Positions 45,101 to 55,635 of a DNA stretch of 64,000 bases are shown in pieces. The position numbers and the translations under genes were made by a program. Below the pieces are notes generated by a model that made no database searches, was not told the DNA's origin, and saw only the letters and a list, made by a program, of their open reading frames with translations. Source of the DNA: Asterochloris sp. CNOR1 (taxonomy: Eukaryota > Chlorophyta > Trebouxiophyceae > Trebouxiales > Trebouxiaceae); the NCBI GenBank assembly GCA_963969365.1, contig OZ017762.1:434001-498000 (forward strand). Direction: 5' to 3'. How positions within the stretch are numbered: position 1 is the stretch's first letter; every line of letters begins with the position of its first letter.

Positions 45101-46215
45101 AAGGCATGTGTCTGAGACTGCTGCTGATTGCAGGGCGCGGCAGTCTCCCATGCACTGCAGCAAATTGCACTTCAAGCGTGTCATTCAGCCATGGACAGAC
45201 CCCAGCCTGGGCAACTGCTCTTACCTTGACACATGCCGCAACATGCGAAACTGCAAGTACATCCATTACATCATTGATGACGACCAGGCTGAGGAGCACC
45301 GGGGGCCTTCATCTGCGCAGGAGCTCATCACCCGTAGCAAGGCAAAGGTTCCCAGCTACCTTCAGGTCTGCTGCGCACCAATGGAACATGCTGCAGCTGT
45401 TTATGGTTTCCACAGTCTTGATACACAGCTCCACCCATATGCAGGCCCTTGCTGAGCCCCAGTGGATCACCTGTGACGTGCGCACCTTTGACATGAAAGT
45501 GCTGGGGAAGTTTGGCGTCATCATGGCTGACCCCCCATGGGAGATTCACCAGGAGCTGCCATATGGCACCATGTCTGATGATGAAATGCGCAAGATGGAC
45601 ATTGGCTCGTTGCAGGATGACGGTGTCATCTTCTTGTGGGTCACTGGTGAGTCAACAGCAGGCAGTTAGGCATCTGGCATCTGGCATCCGGCTAGCTGCT
45701 CTGCTTTCCGCTGCATTGGTCTGTTTGTTGCTGTTTGGCGTATGCAATGTATACATGGTGCAGGACGCGCCATGGAGCTCGGACGGGAGTGCCTCGATAT
45801 CTGGGGCTACAAGCGTGTGGATGAGCTCATCTGGGTCAAAACGAACCAGCTGCAGCGCCTGATCAGGACAGGGCGCACTGGCCACTGGCTCAACCACAGC
45901 AAGGAACACTGTCTGGTTGGTGTGAAAGGACACCCTGCCATCAACAAGGGCCTGGACTGTGATGTGCTGGTGGCAGATGTGCGGGAGACCTCCAGAAAGC
46001 CTGATGAGATGTACCCTTTGTTGGAGCGCTTGAGTCCTGGGACACGCAAGCTGGAGATTTTTGCTCGACCTCATAACGTGCAGCCTGGATGGCTTTGCCT
46101 TGGAAATCAGCTCGATGGCACCAGAATACTTGATACTGAAGTCAAGGCTGCCTACATCAGCAGGTATGGTGAGCCTGCCCCCTCGTCAGAGCAGAAGTCT
46201 CAGAACAACAGTTGA
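42132..46215 (+). CDS. MTA: m6A mRNA methyltransferase catalytic subunit (MTA/METTL3/IME4)
   Basis: It transfers methyl from S-adenosylmethionine to N6 of adenosine in mRNA, in a nuclear complex with METTL14/MTB. Exons: 42132-42230, 42315-42479, 42740-42814, 43248-43351, 43937 to about 44090, about 44310-44568, about 44899-45030, about 45135-45365, about 45444-45646 and about 45765-46215 (TGA). The N-terminal exon is a basic coiled helix ([18 protein letters not shown]). A Pro/Leu-rich linker follows, then the conserved [20 protein letters not shown] and the Cys-His zinc-finger region ([31 protein letters not shown]). The catalytic motif DPPW is at 45529-45540 within [20 protein letters not shown]. 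The MTA-A70 core is complete through [37 protein letters not shown] and [12 protein letters not shown]. Start chosen as the first in-frame ATG. The linker exons at 43.9-44.3 kb are the least certain. Confidence 0.93.
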
Positions 46216-47256
46216 TTGCATTGTTTGATTTGCAAAGCATTGCTTGCATAACGGGCGACTTCGCAGCACCTCAAACGAAGCTCCGTCACGGATTTGAGCC
46301 ATTGCTGTCTGACCATTTGGAGCAGCTTCCCTTCAGGACCAGTGAGGTACTGCAGTGGCTGTAAATGAAGGCCCTTGGCATCAGTAGGGTGAGAATGCAC
46401 AAGTGGCACGTCCAGGGGGAAGAGACATGTGGTCTGAAAGAGCGGTGGCCAAAACCGTTGCGCTGACCTCCTGCAGGTCTGACAGGCAGCGTCGCCCTGG
46501 AGAACTGTCAGAACGTCCCTATGGCATATGAGGACTGGACGAGCACCGGCCGTCAGGGCACAGATGGCCATCCTGGAATTGAAAGCTGAGCGCCTGCTGT
46601 TGAGCTTCAATTCATTGATAGCTATTGCCGCGATTTGCGGTTGTGATGTGAGTGGTCAGGAGTGCAGCTCACTTCACAGGTATCTATCAGAAGGCCCGGG
46701 TCCAGTCCGTTCACAATGTTTCTCACAGAGACGTGCATACCAACGCTGGCCCCATGAAGATGTCGGGCAGACCCAGCTTTGCGACACCTCCAATGACCAA
46801 GATTGGCCTTCGTAAGCGCTGCTGTGCCAGATCGAAAGCCAGAACATGCTCTTTTAGTGTGTCAAGTCGATAAGCACACGAACCACTGTAGATGACCAGA
46901 AGCAGTCCTACATGAGACCTGAGGACTTGGCTCACGATAAAAGGGGACATTCTGAGGCAGCCAGCCCACTTTTCCAGTCAATTCAAACTGAGGAGAACCA
47001 GCCCTCGCGCACCAAGCACCTAAAACACTCATCGCAAGCAAGCAACAGATAACTAGTGGTCAGGCGTCTTTGTACTCTGTACACCCAGATCAGCAGGCCA
47101 CTGCATTGAGGCCTCATCCATAAATGCCTCTGAAGCGTGTACAGCACGCAGACTGCGTGTTGTCTTGCCCTGTTCAAGCAACTTCATAACTACACGAGCA
47201 CCATTGATACGCATCGAGAGCCAACTTGTCCAGAAGGGACAGCATGTGCACAGCAA
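46200..47256 (-). CDS. Hypothetical minus-strand gene fragments
   Basis: I do not recognise a family. Three minus-strand stretches look better than chance: 47220-47053 ([20 protein letters not shown]), 46950-46723 ([20 protein letters not shown] then [20 protein letters not shown]) and 46610-46200 ([40 protein letters not shown]). Joints between them are not clear. The end would overlap the MTA coding end by 16 bp in convergent orientation. The TELRL pattern recalls the F-box/leucine-rich gene at 40.6 kb, but this is weak. Confidence 0.25.
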
Positions 47257-47319
47257 ATCTCAGACAGTCGCCCTGCACAGCTTCACCAAACCAAGCCCTT
47301 CTGCCATGTGCTGCCTAAG

Positions 47320-47945
47320 TATGGCCCAGGGGTTGCATGGTTGCTATGGACTTGGGCCCTGAGGCCAGGTACAAGGATGTAAGGTGTGTGAAGTATGAGA
47401 GGTGTAGCACACAGCTACCTACTAGAACCTACCAGACCTGCCAGACACTTCTACTGCACCTGCCAGAAGTTTCCACTGCACCTGCCAGAACCTTCCATGA
47501 GCTTACCTTTATAAATACTGATAATAGTATGGTATATATAGCACACTGTTCACCTTGCTAGCAGACCTCTCATACTTCACACACCTTACATCCTTGTACC
47601 TGGCCTCAGGGCCCAAGTCCATAGCAACCATGTAACCCCTGGGCCACAGATAATGATATGGTATATATAGCACTCTGTTCACCTTGCTAGGAGACCTCTC
47701 ATACTTCACACACCTTACATCCTTGTACCTGGCCTCAGGGTCCAAGTCCATAGCAACCATGTAACCCCTGGGCCACAAGAGGTCTGCTAGCAAGGTGAAC
47801 AGAGTGCTATATATACCATATTATTGTCAGTATTTATAAAGGTAAGCTCATGGAAGGTTCTGGCAGGTGCAGTGGAAACTTCTGGCAGGTGCAGTAGAAG
47901 TGTCTGGCAGGTCTGGTAGGTTCGAGTAGGTAGCGGTGTGCTACA
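47320..47945 (-). mobile_element. Solo LTR of the gag-only element family, split by a nested LTR
   Basis: The two outer pieces, 47320-47402 and 47783-47945, are one LTR of the family found in the elements below, on the minus strand relative to gag. A 5-bp target-site duplication, ctaag, is present at 47315-47319 and 47946-47950. There is no internal region, so it is a solo LTR. It is interrupted by the insert at 47403-47777. Confidence 0.85.
47403..47777 (+). mobile_element. Nested LTR with a 129-bp internal tandem duplication
   Basis: This LTR of the same family, in the opposite orientation, was inserted into the outer solo LTR and is flanked by the 5-bp duplication agagg (47398-47402 and 47778-47782). 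It starts tgtagcacacagct and ends ctgggccaca. A full 246-bp copy (47403-47648) is followed directly by a second copy of its last 129 bp (47649-47777, repeating 47520-47648). Confidence 0.85.
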
Positions 47946-47950
47946 CTAAG

Positions 47951-48469
47951 TCCCTCACAAATCAAGTGACAGCCCTTATCTGAACCGGAAAGGACGAGCC
48001 TTCACGAAAGGAAAAACTTCTGACAGATGGGCCAAACGTCGCAGCGCCCGGGGTTGAAAGGTACCTCGTCAAGAACGAGGTCTGAATGACCTTCAACTAC
48101 ACTACGAAATAAGCTAGGATTAGAGTTGTAATTGAAGCAAGAATTGCAACTGGTTTTGCCTCCAGGCTAGCGTCCCTGCACTCTCTCCCAAAACAAGTCA
48201 GCAAGTCATCTGCAGATGCTTGCACAAGAGAAGGTGAGTGACGATAAGCAGCTGCCACCTCTAGACCCCCATATCCAGCACAGTGCAGATCTCTGTGGGA
48301 CTGGTGCGCACTGCTACGGCCAGTTCTTCGCAGCACGCAGCTGTTTGAAAATTATTTTTCCGAACGGGCGAGAAGCTTCCAGGAGGTGCGTCACATACTA
48401 CCCTCTGGGGCATTCCGACAAGCAACTCTTTTCGCTTTGCCAGCAATCCTTGACACCCTTGAGCACAGC
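47951..48469. other. Spacer between LTR elements
   Basis: About 520 bp of unassigned sequence between the solo-LTR nest and the next element. No gene seen. Confidence 0.4.
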
Positions 48470-49057
48470 CTCAGTGTGGCCTTGGGGGTACATGGTTGCT
48501 ATGGACTTGGGCCCTGAGGCCAGGCACAAGGATGTGAGGTGTGTGAAGTACGAGAGGTCTGCTAGCAAGGTGAACGGAGTGCTATATAAACCATATTATT
48601 ATCAGTATTTATAAAGGTAAGCTCATGGAAGGTTCTGGCAGGTGCAGTGGAAACTTCTGGCAGGTGCAGTAGAAGTGTCTGGCAGGTCTGGTAGGTTCTA
48701 GTAGGTAGCTGTGTGCTAAATCCTTCCCCCCTTTAGTACTGAAGCTCCTTGGGGAGGGCTCCATGTTGTGTGGCGCACGTTGGGATGTGCCAAGTGCGTT
48801 GCGTTGCTGTGGTCCAATGTGGTCTGCGTTGGTTGCTCGGGTCCTTAGATTCTTGGCCGCAAGGTGCACTGTGCTCACTCCATGACGAGGTTGTAGTATT
48901 TCGCTGCGAAGACGTTGGTGTTGTCCTTGGTGTCTCACCCATGCCTGAGCCAGTGCGCTCTAGTCTGCAGGGTCCTTGGTGTCTCACTGGGGATCTGTGT
49001 TGGGTGGCCAGGTCCTTGGATCTTTCCCGCAAGGTGCGCTGTGCCCAGGTGATGCTC

Positions 49058-49112
49058 TCTGCGATGGTGTTGTCTCTGCGATGGTGTGGTCTCTGCGATG
49101 GTGTTGTCTCCG
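49058..49112. repeat. 17-bp minisatellite in element B
   Basis: About three copies of a unit reading ctctgcgatggtgttgt or ctctgcgatggtgtggt lie downstream of gag in element sense. The same array occurs in elements C and D with different copy numbers. Confidence 0.8.
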
Positions 49113-49325
49113 GTGTCTTGGGGTCCATGATGTGGCACAAGCTGTGGTAGTCCTCGAGGTGTTGTGGTCTGGGAGTTGCTGCCCAAGGGTCACCCATGTC
49201 TGAGCCGGTCCGCTCTAGTCTGCAAGGATGTCCCTTGGACTTGGGTAGTCTTGGTCTGGGTTGTCGATGTGGTGTGGCTCTGCTGGCGCAGATCTGCGCC
49301 GAAGCTGTGTGATCAGGTTGGCCAG

Positions 49326-50165
49326 CTAGTCTCTGGGTTGCTCTTGTGTTGAGGATGATGTTGGACGCACGGTGGCTGATGGAGTGCGCCCTCGAGCACG
49401 GTGCCCAACTTGGTGGCAGCGGAAGCTCTGCTTGTCTCTGAGGAGGCGGTGTCGCTCTGTGGGTGGGCGTCTGGTCAGGGCACCCAGCTGCATGGGTTGT
49501 GGTCCCAGGTAGGAAGGTGATGGTGTTGACCGGTTGATAGGGCAGGTGGGTCGTGTGTAGTAGAGAGCTGAGTCAGCGGCTTGTGCCAGGCGCATGGCGT
49601 CGTTGACGGTGGATGGCCGCTGAAGCTCCACGTGGAGGCGAATCTGGGGCTTGAGGCCCTTGACAAACTGGTAGATGGCGTCCGCGGGGTGCATGTGTGG
49701 AACTTCCAGGAGTAGGCCTGAGAACTGGTTGGCGTAGTCTGTGACAGAGGTGCGTTGCCTGAGGTTCTCCATGTTGTCTCTGGCGATGCGCTCAGCATGA
49801 AGGGTCTGGAAGGCCTCAAGGAAGGCAGCCTTGAATGTTGTCCAGGTGGTTGGTGGGCTTCCGGAAGCTTCTTGGGTGCGCCACCAGGTTCTTGCAGCTC
49901 CAATGAGGAAGGACACGGCGTGGGGCACGGCCTGTGCGGTGCCCAGGAGTCCCGAGAGGGTGAGGTAGAGTGTCATCTGGTGCAGCCAGTTGGATGCTGC
50001 ACCACTGCGGCGGTCTCCTTGGAACTTGTCTGGCTTGGGTGGTTTGGGTGGCTTGGGTGCTGAGTGGACAGCCTGCTGTGTGCTGAGCTGCTGTAGGGCA
50101 CTGGTGGCTGTGACCAGGGAGGCCTCGAGCTCCATGATCTTGGCTTGCATGGCTGCTGGGTCCAT
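49326..50165 (-). CDS. gag-like protein of element B (retrotransposon gag domain)
   Basis: An open frame of about 280 codons begins MDPAAMQAKIMELEASLVTA. It contains a retrotrans_gag-type core (AASNWLHQMTLYLTLSGLLG; SFLIGAARTWWRTQEASG; FKAAFLEAFQTLHAERIARD; RTSVTDYANQFSGLLLEV) and a Cys/His stretch near the C terminus recalling a zinc knuckle. Such proteins form the particle that packages element RNA. Because the element has no polymerase, any movement would rely on enzymes from a partner elsewhere in the genome (inference). Confidence 0.85.
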   Translation of the reverse strand: MDPAAMQAKIMELEASLVTATSALQQLSTQQAVHSAPKPPKPPKPDKFQGDRRSGAASNWLHQMTLYLTLSGLLGTAQAVPHAVSFLIGAARTWWRTQEASGSPPTTWTTFKAAFLEAFQTLHAERIARDNMENLRQRTSVTDYANQFSGLLLEVPHMHPADAIYQFVKGLKPQIRLHVELQRPSTVNDAMRLAQAADSALYYTRPTCPINRSTPSPSYLGPQPMQLGALTRRPPTERHRLLRDKQSFRCHQVGHRARGRTPSATVRPTSSSTQEQPRD

Positions 50166-50657
50166 GGGGAATGATCGAACAGAACCTCCGAAACCAAGTT
50201 GTGGCCCAGGGGTTACATGGTTGCTATGGACTTAGGCCCTGAGGCCAGGTACAAGGATGTGAGGTGTGTGAAGTACGAGAGGTCTGCTAGCAAGGTGAAC
50301 GGAGTGCTATGTAAACCATATTATTATCAGTATTTATAAAGGTAAACTCATGGAAGGTTCTGGCAGGTGCAGTGGAATCTTCTGGCAGGTGCAGTAGAAG
50401 TGTCTGGCAGGTCTGGTAGGTTCTAGTAGGTAGCTGTGTGCTACACTCAGACTCCATGGCCTTTCCTCCATGTAAGCTAGGCCACGCGAAGATTCTTAAA
50501 CCAGGCCTTACAAATAATCCGAAACGGACTGCTCTAGAATGACAAACCTGCTCCGGCTAGGCAGTCTGGGTCAAAGACTGCCCACTTATGTTATCGAAGA
50601 GGCGAGCATCGTCTCCACCTGTAATGTGAGCACCCTCGCCTTGAACTCAGTGACCTG

Positions 50658-52729
50658 TGTGGCCCAGGGGTTACATGTTCGCTATGGACTTGGCCCCTGA
50701 GGCTAGGTACAAAGATGTGAGGTCTGTAAAGTATGAAAGGCCCGCTAGCAAGGTGAACAGAGTGCTATATATATCAATCATTATCTATAAAGGTAAGCTT
50801 GTGGAAGGTTCTAGCAGGTGCAGTGGAACCGTCAGGCAGGTGCAGTAGAAGTGTCTGGCAGGTCTGGTAGGTTCTAGTAGGTAGCTGTGTGATACATCCT
50901 TCCCTCCTTTGATACTGAAGCTCCGTGGGGGGAGATCCACGTTGTGTGGCGCACGTTGGAATTTGCCAAGTGCGTTGCATTGCTGTGGTCCAATGTGATC
51001 TGCGTTGGATGCTCGGGTCCTTAGATTCTTGGCCGCAAGGTGCACTGTGCTCACTCCATGACGAGGTTGTAGTATTTCGCTGCGAAGACGTTGGTGTTGT
51101 CCTTGGTGTCTCACCCATGCCTGAGCCAGTGTGCTCTCCAGGGTCGTTGGCGTCTCACTGGGGATGTGTGTTGGGTGGCCAGGTCCTTGTATCTCGTCCG
51201 CATGGTGCGCTGTGCCCAGGTGATGCTCTCTGCGATGGTATTGTCCTTGGGGTCTCATTGGGTCCACTGTGATCTGTGATGGGTGTCCAGGTCCTTGGAT
51301 TCTGGTCCGCAAGGTGCGCTGTGCCCAGGTGGTCTCTGCGATGGTGTTGTCTCTGCGATGGTGTTGTCTTTGCGATGGTGTGGTCTCTGCGATGGTGTTG
51401 TCCCGGTGTCTTAGGATTCATGATGCGGCACAAGCTCTGGTAGTCACTGAGGTGTTGTTGGTCTGGAAGCTGCTGCCCAAGGGTCACTTCTGCCTGAGCC
51501 GGTCCGCTCTAGTCTGCAAGGATATCCGTTGGACTTGAAGAGTCTTGGTCGATGTTGGCGTGGCTCTGCTGGCGCAGATCTGTGCCGATACTATATGATC
51601 AGGTTGGCCAGCTAGTCTCTGGGTTGCTCTCGTGTTCAGGATGGTGTTGGACGCACGGTGGTAGACGTAGCGCGCTCTTGAGCACGGTGCCCAAGTTGAT
51701 GGCAGCGGAAGCTCTGCTTGTCACTGAGGAGGCGGTATCGCTCTTTGGGTGGGCGTCTGGTCAGGGCACCCAGTTGCATGGGTTGTGGTCCCAGGTAGGG
51801 AGGTGAAGGTGTTGGCCGGTTGATAGGGCAGGTGGGTCGTGTGTAGTAGAGAGCTGAGTCAGCGGCTTGTGCCAGGCGCATGGCGTCGTTGACGGTGGAT
51901 GGCCGCTGAAGCTCCACGTGGAGGCGAATATCTGGGGCTTCAGGCCCTTCACAACCTTGTAGATGGCGTCCGCGGAGTGCATGTGTGAAACTTCCAGGAG
52001 TAGGCCTGAGAACTGGTTGGCGTAGTTTGTGACTGAGGTGCGTTGCCTGAGGTTCTCCATGTTGTCTCTGGCGATGCGCTTAGCATCAAGGGTCTGGAAG
52101 GCCTCAAGGAAGGCAGCCTTGACTGTTGTCCAGGTGGTTGGTGGGCTTTTAGAAGCTTCTTGTGCGCGCCACCAGGTTCTCGCAGCTCCAATGAGGAAGG
52201 ACACGGCGTGGGGGATGGCGTGTGCGGTGCCCAGGAGTCCCGAGAGGGTGAGGTAGAGTGTCATCTGGTGCAGCCAGTTGGATGCTGCACCACTGCGGTC
52301 TCCTTGGAATTTGTCTGGCTTGGATGGTTTGGGTGGCTTGGGTGCTGAGTGGATAGCCTGCTGTGTGCTGAGCTGCTGTAGGGCACTGGTGGCTGTGACC
52401 AGGGAAGCCTCGAGCTCAATGATCTTGGCTTGCATGGCTGCTGGGTCCATGGGGAATGATCGAACAGAACCTCCGAAACCAAGTTGTGGCCCAGGGGTTA
52501 CATGGTTGCTGTGGACTTGGGCCCTGAGGCTATATACAAGGATGTGAGGTGTGTGAAGTATGAGAGGTCTGCTAGCAAGGTGAACAGAGTGCTATATATA
52601 CCCATCATTATCATTTTCTATAAAGGTAAGCTCATGGAAGGTTCTGGCAGGTGCAATGGAAACTTCTGGCAGGTGCAGTAGAAGCGTCTGGCAGGTCTGG
52701 TAGGTTCTAGTAGGTAGCTGTGTGCTACA
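50658..52729 (-). mobile_element. Gag-only LTR retroelement C, old and broken
   Basis: Same family and orientation as element B. LTRs are at about 50658-50896 and 52485-52729, with the gag region near 51636-52450. The two LTRs differ at roughly a tenth of positions by eye, clearly more than those of B, and the flanks show no matching 5-bp duplication (acctg against gcagg). It is therefore older, or the product of a rearrangement. gag looks broken, with about one or two breaks. Its right edge abuts the KDZ-like relic at 52730. Confidence 0.85.
51331..51402. repeat. 17-bp minisatellite in element C
   Basis: About four copies of the ctctgcgatggtgttgt-type unit, in the same position as in element B. 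Confidence 0.8.
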
Positions 52730-54060
52730 GCAGGGAGCAATCCAGCTGCACTGCTGCGACTTTCACAGGCATCTGCAGCCCAAGCACACCTGCACTACTC
52801 CTGGCTGAGCTCTCAGGCCTGGTGCCCTGCTGTGCACTGACTGCCTGTGCTTGCTGCCCTGCAGCATGGGGATCGCCCGAGATCAGGATGGACACAGCGT
52901 TTCACTCATTCAACAGAAGAATGCGCACAGCGTCAAGGATGGGCGGACCACATTGCTTTGGCAAGCAGGAATGCCTTAAGACAGCATGAAAGGGCCACTG
53001 CCTGGCAGCTCAAGTGCAAGAAGGCAATGGAGTTACCTGGCTGTGCAGCAATCTTTTGCAGGTGTGCTGCCAGCTCATCTGGGTCCTCGAGCGGTCGCAC
53101 AACATGCCGCCACCGCTGGTAGGCCGGCAGGAAGCTCCTGTCGTCCACTGGCCTGTCGCTCATCTTGCTGAGAGCAACACAGAAGGCTGACACTGCTGAG
53201 TCCCCAACTGTCAGGTGGTGGAAGAACCAGAGAAGCTGGTCTGCAAAGATGGTCTGCGGCTGCATGGGCGTGGCCGGGGCGCATGCCACAGCCTGTGGCA
53301 TCCCGCTCCAGACATCACAGCAAGCGCAGCTGAAGCTGCGCAGCTGCACCTCGCCATCTGTCACGGCGAGGCCCACATAGCGCACTGCCTTGCCCTGACT
53401 CCTCACTGCCGTTGCAGCAGCAGAAGCAGGCCCTTCACTGTTCTGCTGCTGCTGCAGCTGCTCCCGGCTACCTCCCTGATGCGACCGCCTGCCTTGGTGT
53501 TCGTGCTCATGGCTGAATTGTTGCCTGATGTGACAAAAGGCATATGTGTGGACGACACTGTCTATGTCTGCCTGCACAGAAGCCAGCACTGCCTGCTTGG
53601 CAGCCTCCCTGCTGGCGTCATGCCGCTGTGCTGACGCAAGCCGCTGACTCTGGCGATGTGGCAGAGTTTGACGCCAGTTGGCATCTTTTTGTTCAATGCG
53701 CTCCTGATGGGTGCCCTGAAGAGCATTAGGGGGGGTACTCCCAAGCATCGTAACCGCCTGAGTGGTCGTCCAGGTCAGCTCTGCGCTTGGCAGCAGACCT
53801 CCTCTGTTTACGCCAATAGGCGTTGGTTACACGCACGCGCGGCCTGCTGGTTGCCAGGAGGGCATCTGCCTGCCGCCGTGCACCAGGGCTCAGCTGCACC
53901 GGGGAGAGCGGCTGATGTGCAGCAGGCTCCTCAGGGCTGGCAGCAGACATCATTTGCATGGCAAATTGCCCGGAGGTCCACATCAAAACATTCCTCTTCT
54001 GGTTCCTCTACTGGTGCTGCATGGAGAGGCCATCGTCTCAGCGGTCGGGTTGAGCAAGAT
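52730..54060 (-). mobile_element. KDZ-like DNA transposon relic, copy 1
   Basis: The minus strand encodes pieces of a protein also found at 60.1-61.4 kb. One open stretch, 53748-52933, runs through LPHRQSQRLASAQRHDASRE, VRYVGLAVTDGEVQLRSFSC, a CACCDVW cluster, FADQLLWFFHHLTVGDSAVS and FLPAYQRWRHVVRPLEDPDE. The order (beta strands, Cys pair, 'ACAPATPMQPQ', aromatic helix, 'AFCVAL') resembles the N-terminal CxC region of Kyakuja-Dileera-Zisupton transposases, which are abundant in algae. The N-terminal part near 53986 (MMSAASPEEPAAHQPLS) is in another frame. The catalytic domain is not seen, so this is a fragment. The assignment is from pattern only. Confidence 0.5.
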
Positions 54061-54832
54061 ACATGATCAAATGTGATGGCCCGATGACTTGAACAACACA
54101 TGGCCAATCATTTATGCTGCCTGCACACCTGGCTTGCGCCTCTTCCTGCCTGGCATGATGCTCAGCTGTCACAGGGAGCCACGCAGGGGCTCATGTATAA
54201 AGTCAAACAAGGATATTTCGGGCTTAGTAAAAAGCTATCATTGAGCTCGAGGCTTCCCTGGTCACAGCCACCAGTGCCCTACAGCAGCTCAGCACACAGC
54301 AGGCTATTCACTCAGCACCCAAGCCACCCAAACCATCCAAGCCAGACAAATTCCAAGGAGACCGCCGCAGCATCCAACTGGCTGCACCAGATGACACTCT
54401 ACCTCACCCTCTCGGGACTCCTGGGCACCGCACACGCCCATCCCCCACGCCGTGTCCTTCCTCATTGGAGCTGCGAGAACCTGGTGGCGCGCACAAGAAG
54501 GTTCTGGAAGCCCACCAACCACCTGGACAACAGTCAAGGCTGCCTTCCTTGAGGCCTTCCAGACCCTTGATGCTAAGCGCATCGCCAGAGACAACATGGA
54601 GAACCTCAGGCAACGCACCTCTGTCACAAACTACGCCAACCAGTTCTCAGGCCTACCCCTGGAAGTTTCACACATGCACTCCGCGGACGCCATCTACAAG
54701 GTTGTGAAGGGCCTGAAGCCCCAGATTCGCCTCCACGTGGAGCTTCAGCGGCCATCCACCGTCAACGACGCCATGCGCCTGGCACAAGCCGCTGACTCAG
54801 CTCTCTACTACACACGACCCACTGTTGACAGG

Positions 54833-55079
54833 CAGTCAGACCAGACATGCCAGTCCAGCCTGTGAGAGTGTCCCACACTGGTCAAGAGCATTCTGCAATC
54901 TACCCTGCATGTTCAAGAAGCTTCTGGAACAGACTCTTCTGGAGCCTTCACATCAACTCATAGCAGCTTCCATGAACTAACATGCTTGACCGTTGACCAG
55001 TGTATATAAGGGCCTTGGGCCACACACACACCTTCACCTGTAACACATTTGCTAGCCAGCCACCGCCAATCCTTCAACA
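54833..55079 (+). mobile_element. Solo LTR of a second family inside element D
   Basis: A 247-bp sequence starting tgttgacaggcag and ending ccttcaaca has the terminal TGTTGA...TCAACA inverted repeat and is flanked by a 5-bp duplication, cccac (54828-54832 and 55080-55084). It contains a TATA-like tgtatataaggg near 54999. Orientation is taken from the TATA-like motif. Features such as cttctgg and cttccatgaac recall the first LTR family, so the two may be distantly related. Confidence 0.85.
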
Positions 55080-55523
55080 CCCACCTACCACATCAACCGG
55101 CCAACACCTTCACCTCCCTCCCTACCTGGGACCACAACCCATGCAGCTGATTGCCCTGACCAGGCGCCCACCCACAGAGCGACACCGCCTCCTCAGAGAC
55201 AAGCAGAGCTTCCGTTGCCACCAACTTGGGCACCCTGCTCGAGAGCGCACTCCGTCAACCACCGTGCGTCCAACAACATCCTCAACACAAGAGCAACCCA
55301 GAGACTAGCTGGCCAACCTGATCACACAGCTTCGGCACAGATCTGCGCCAGCAGAGCCACACCACATCGACAACCCAGACCAAGACTACCCAAGTCCAAG
55401 GGACATCCTTGCAGACTAGAGCGGACCGGCTCAGACATGGGTGACCCTTGGGCAGCAACTCCCAGACCACAACACCTCGAGGACTACCACAGCTTGTGCC
55501 ACATCATGGACCCCAAGACACCG

Positions 55524-55635
55524 GAGACAACACCATCGCAGAGACCACACCATCGCAGAGACCATGCCATCGCAGAGACAACACCATCGCAGAGACCACA
55601 CCATCGCAGAGACCACACCATCGCAGAGACCACCC
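55524..55635. repeat. 17-bp minisatellite in element D
   Basis: About six copies of accacaccatcgcagag and close variants, downstream of gag. Arrays at the same place in B (about three) and C (about four) show copy-number change among family members. Confidence 0.85.

Larger units (their letters stand above)
48475..50445 (-). mobile_element. Gag-only LTR retroelement B, nearly whole
   Basis: Two 246-bp LTRs (48475-48720 and 50200-50445; element sense is minus) flank about 1.48 kb. A 5-bp target-site duplication, ctcag, sits at 48470-48474 and 50446-50450. In element sense the LTR runs tgtag...ccaca. A few bases past the 5' LTR lies a tggtttcgga-type stretch that could be a primer-binding site, and a purine run precedes the 3' LTR. 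The only protein is gag; no protease, reverse transcriptase or integrase is present, so it is a non-autonomous (TR-GAG-like) element. I count about ten differences between its LTRs (about 96% identical), so insertion was fairly recent. It looks structurally whole. Confidence 0.9.

Noticed and set aside
48733-49197. Open frames downstream of gag in element B, repeated in C and D
   Set aside because: They reflect the 17-bp minisatellite and biased composition; no protease, polymerase or integrase motif is present.
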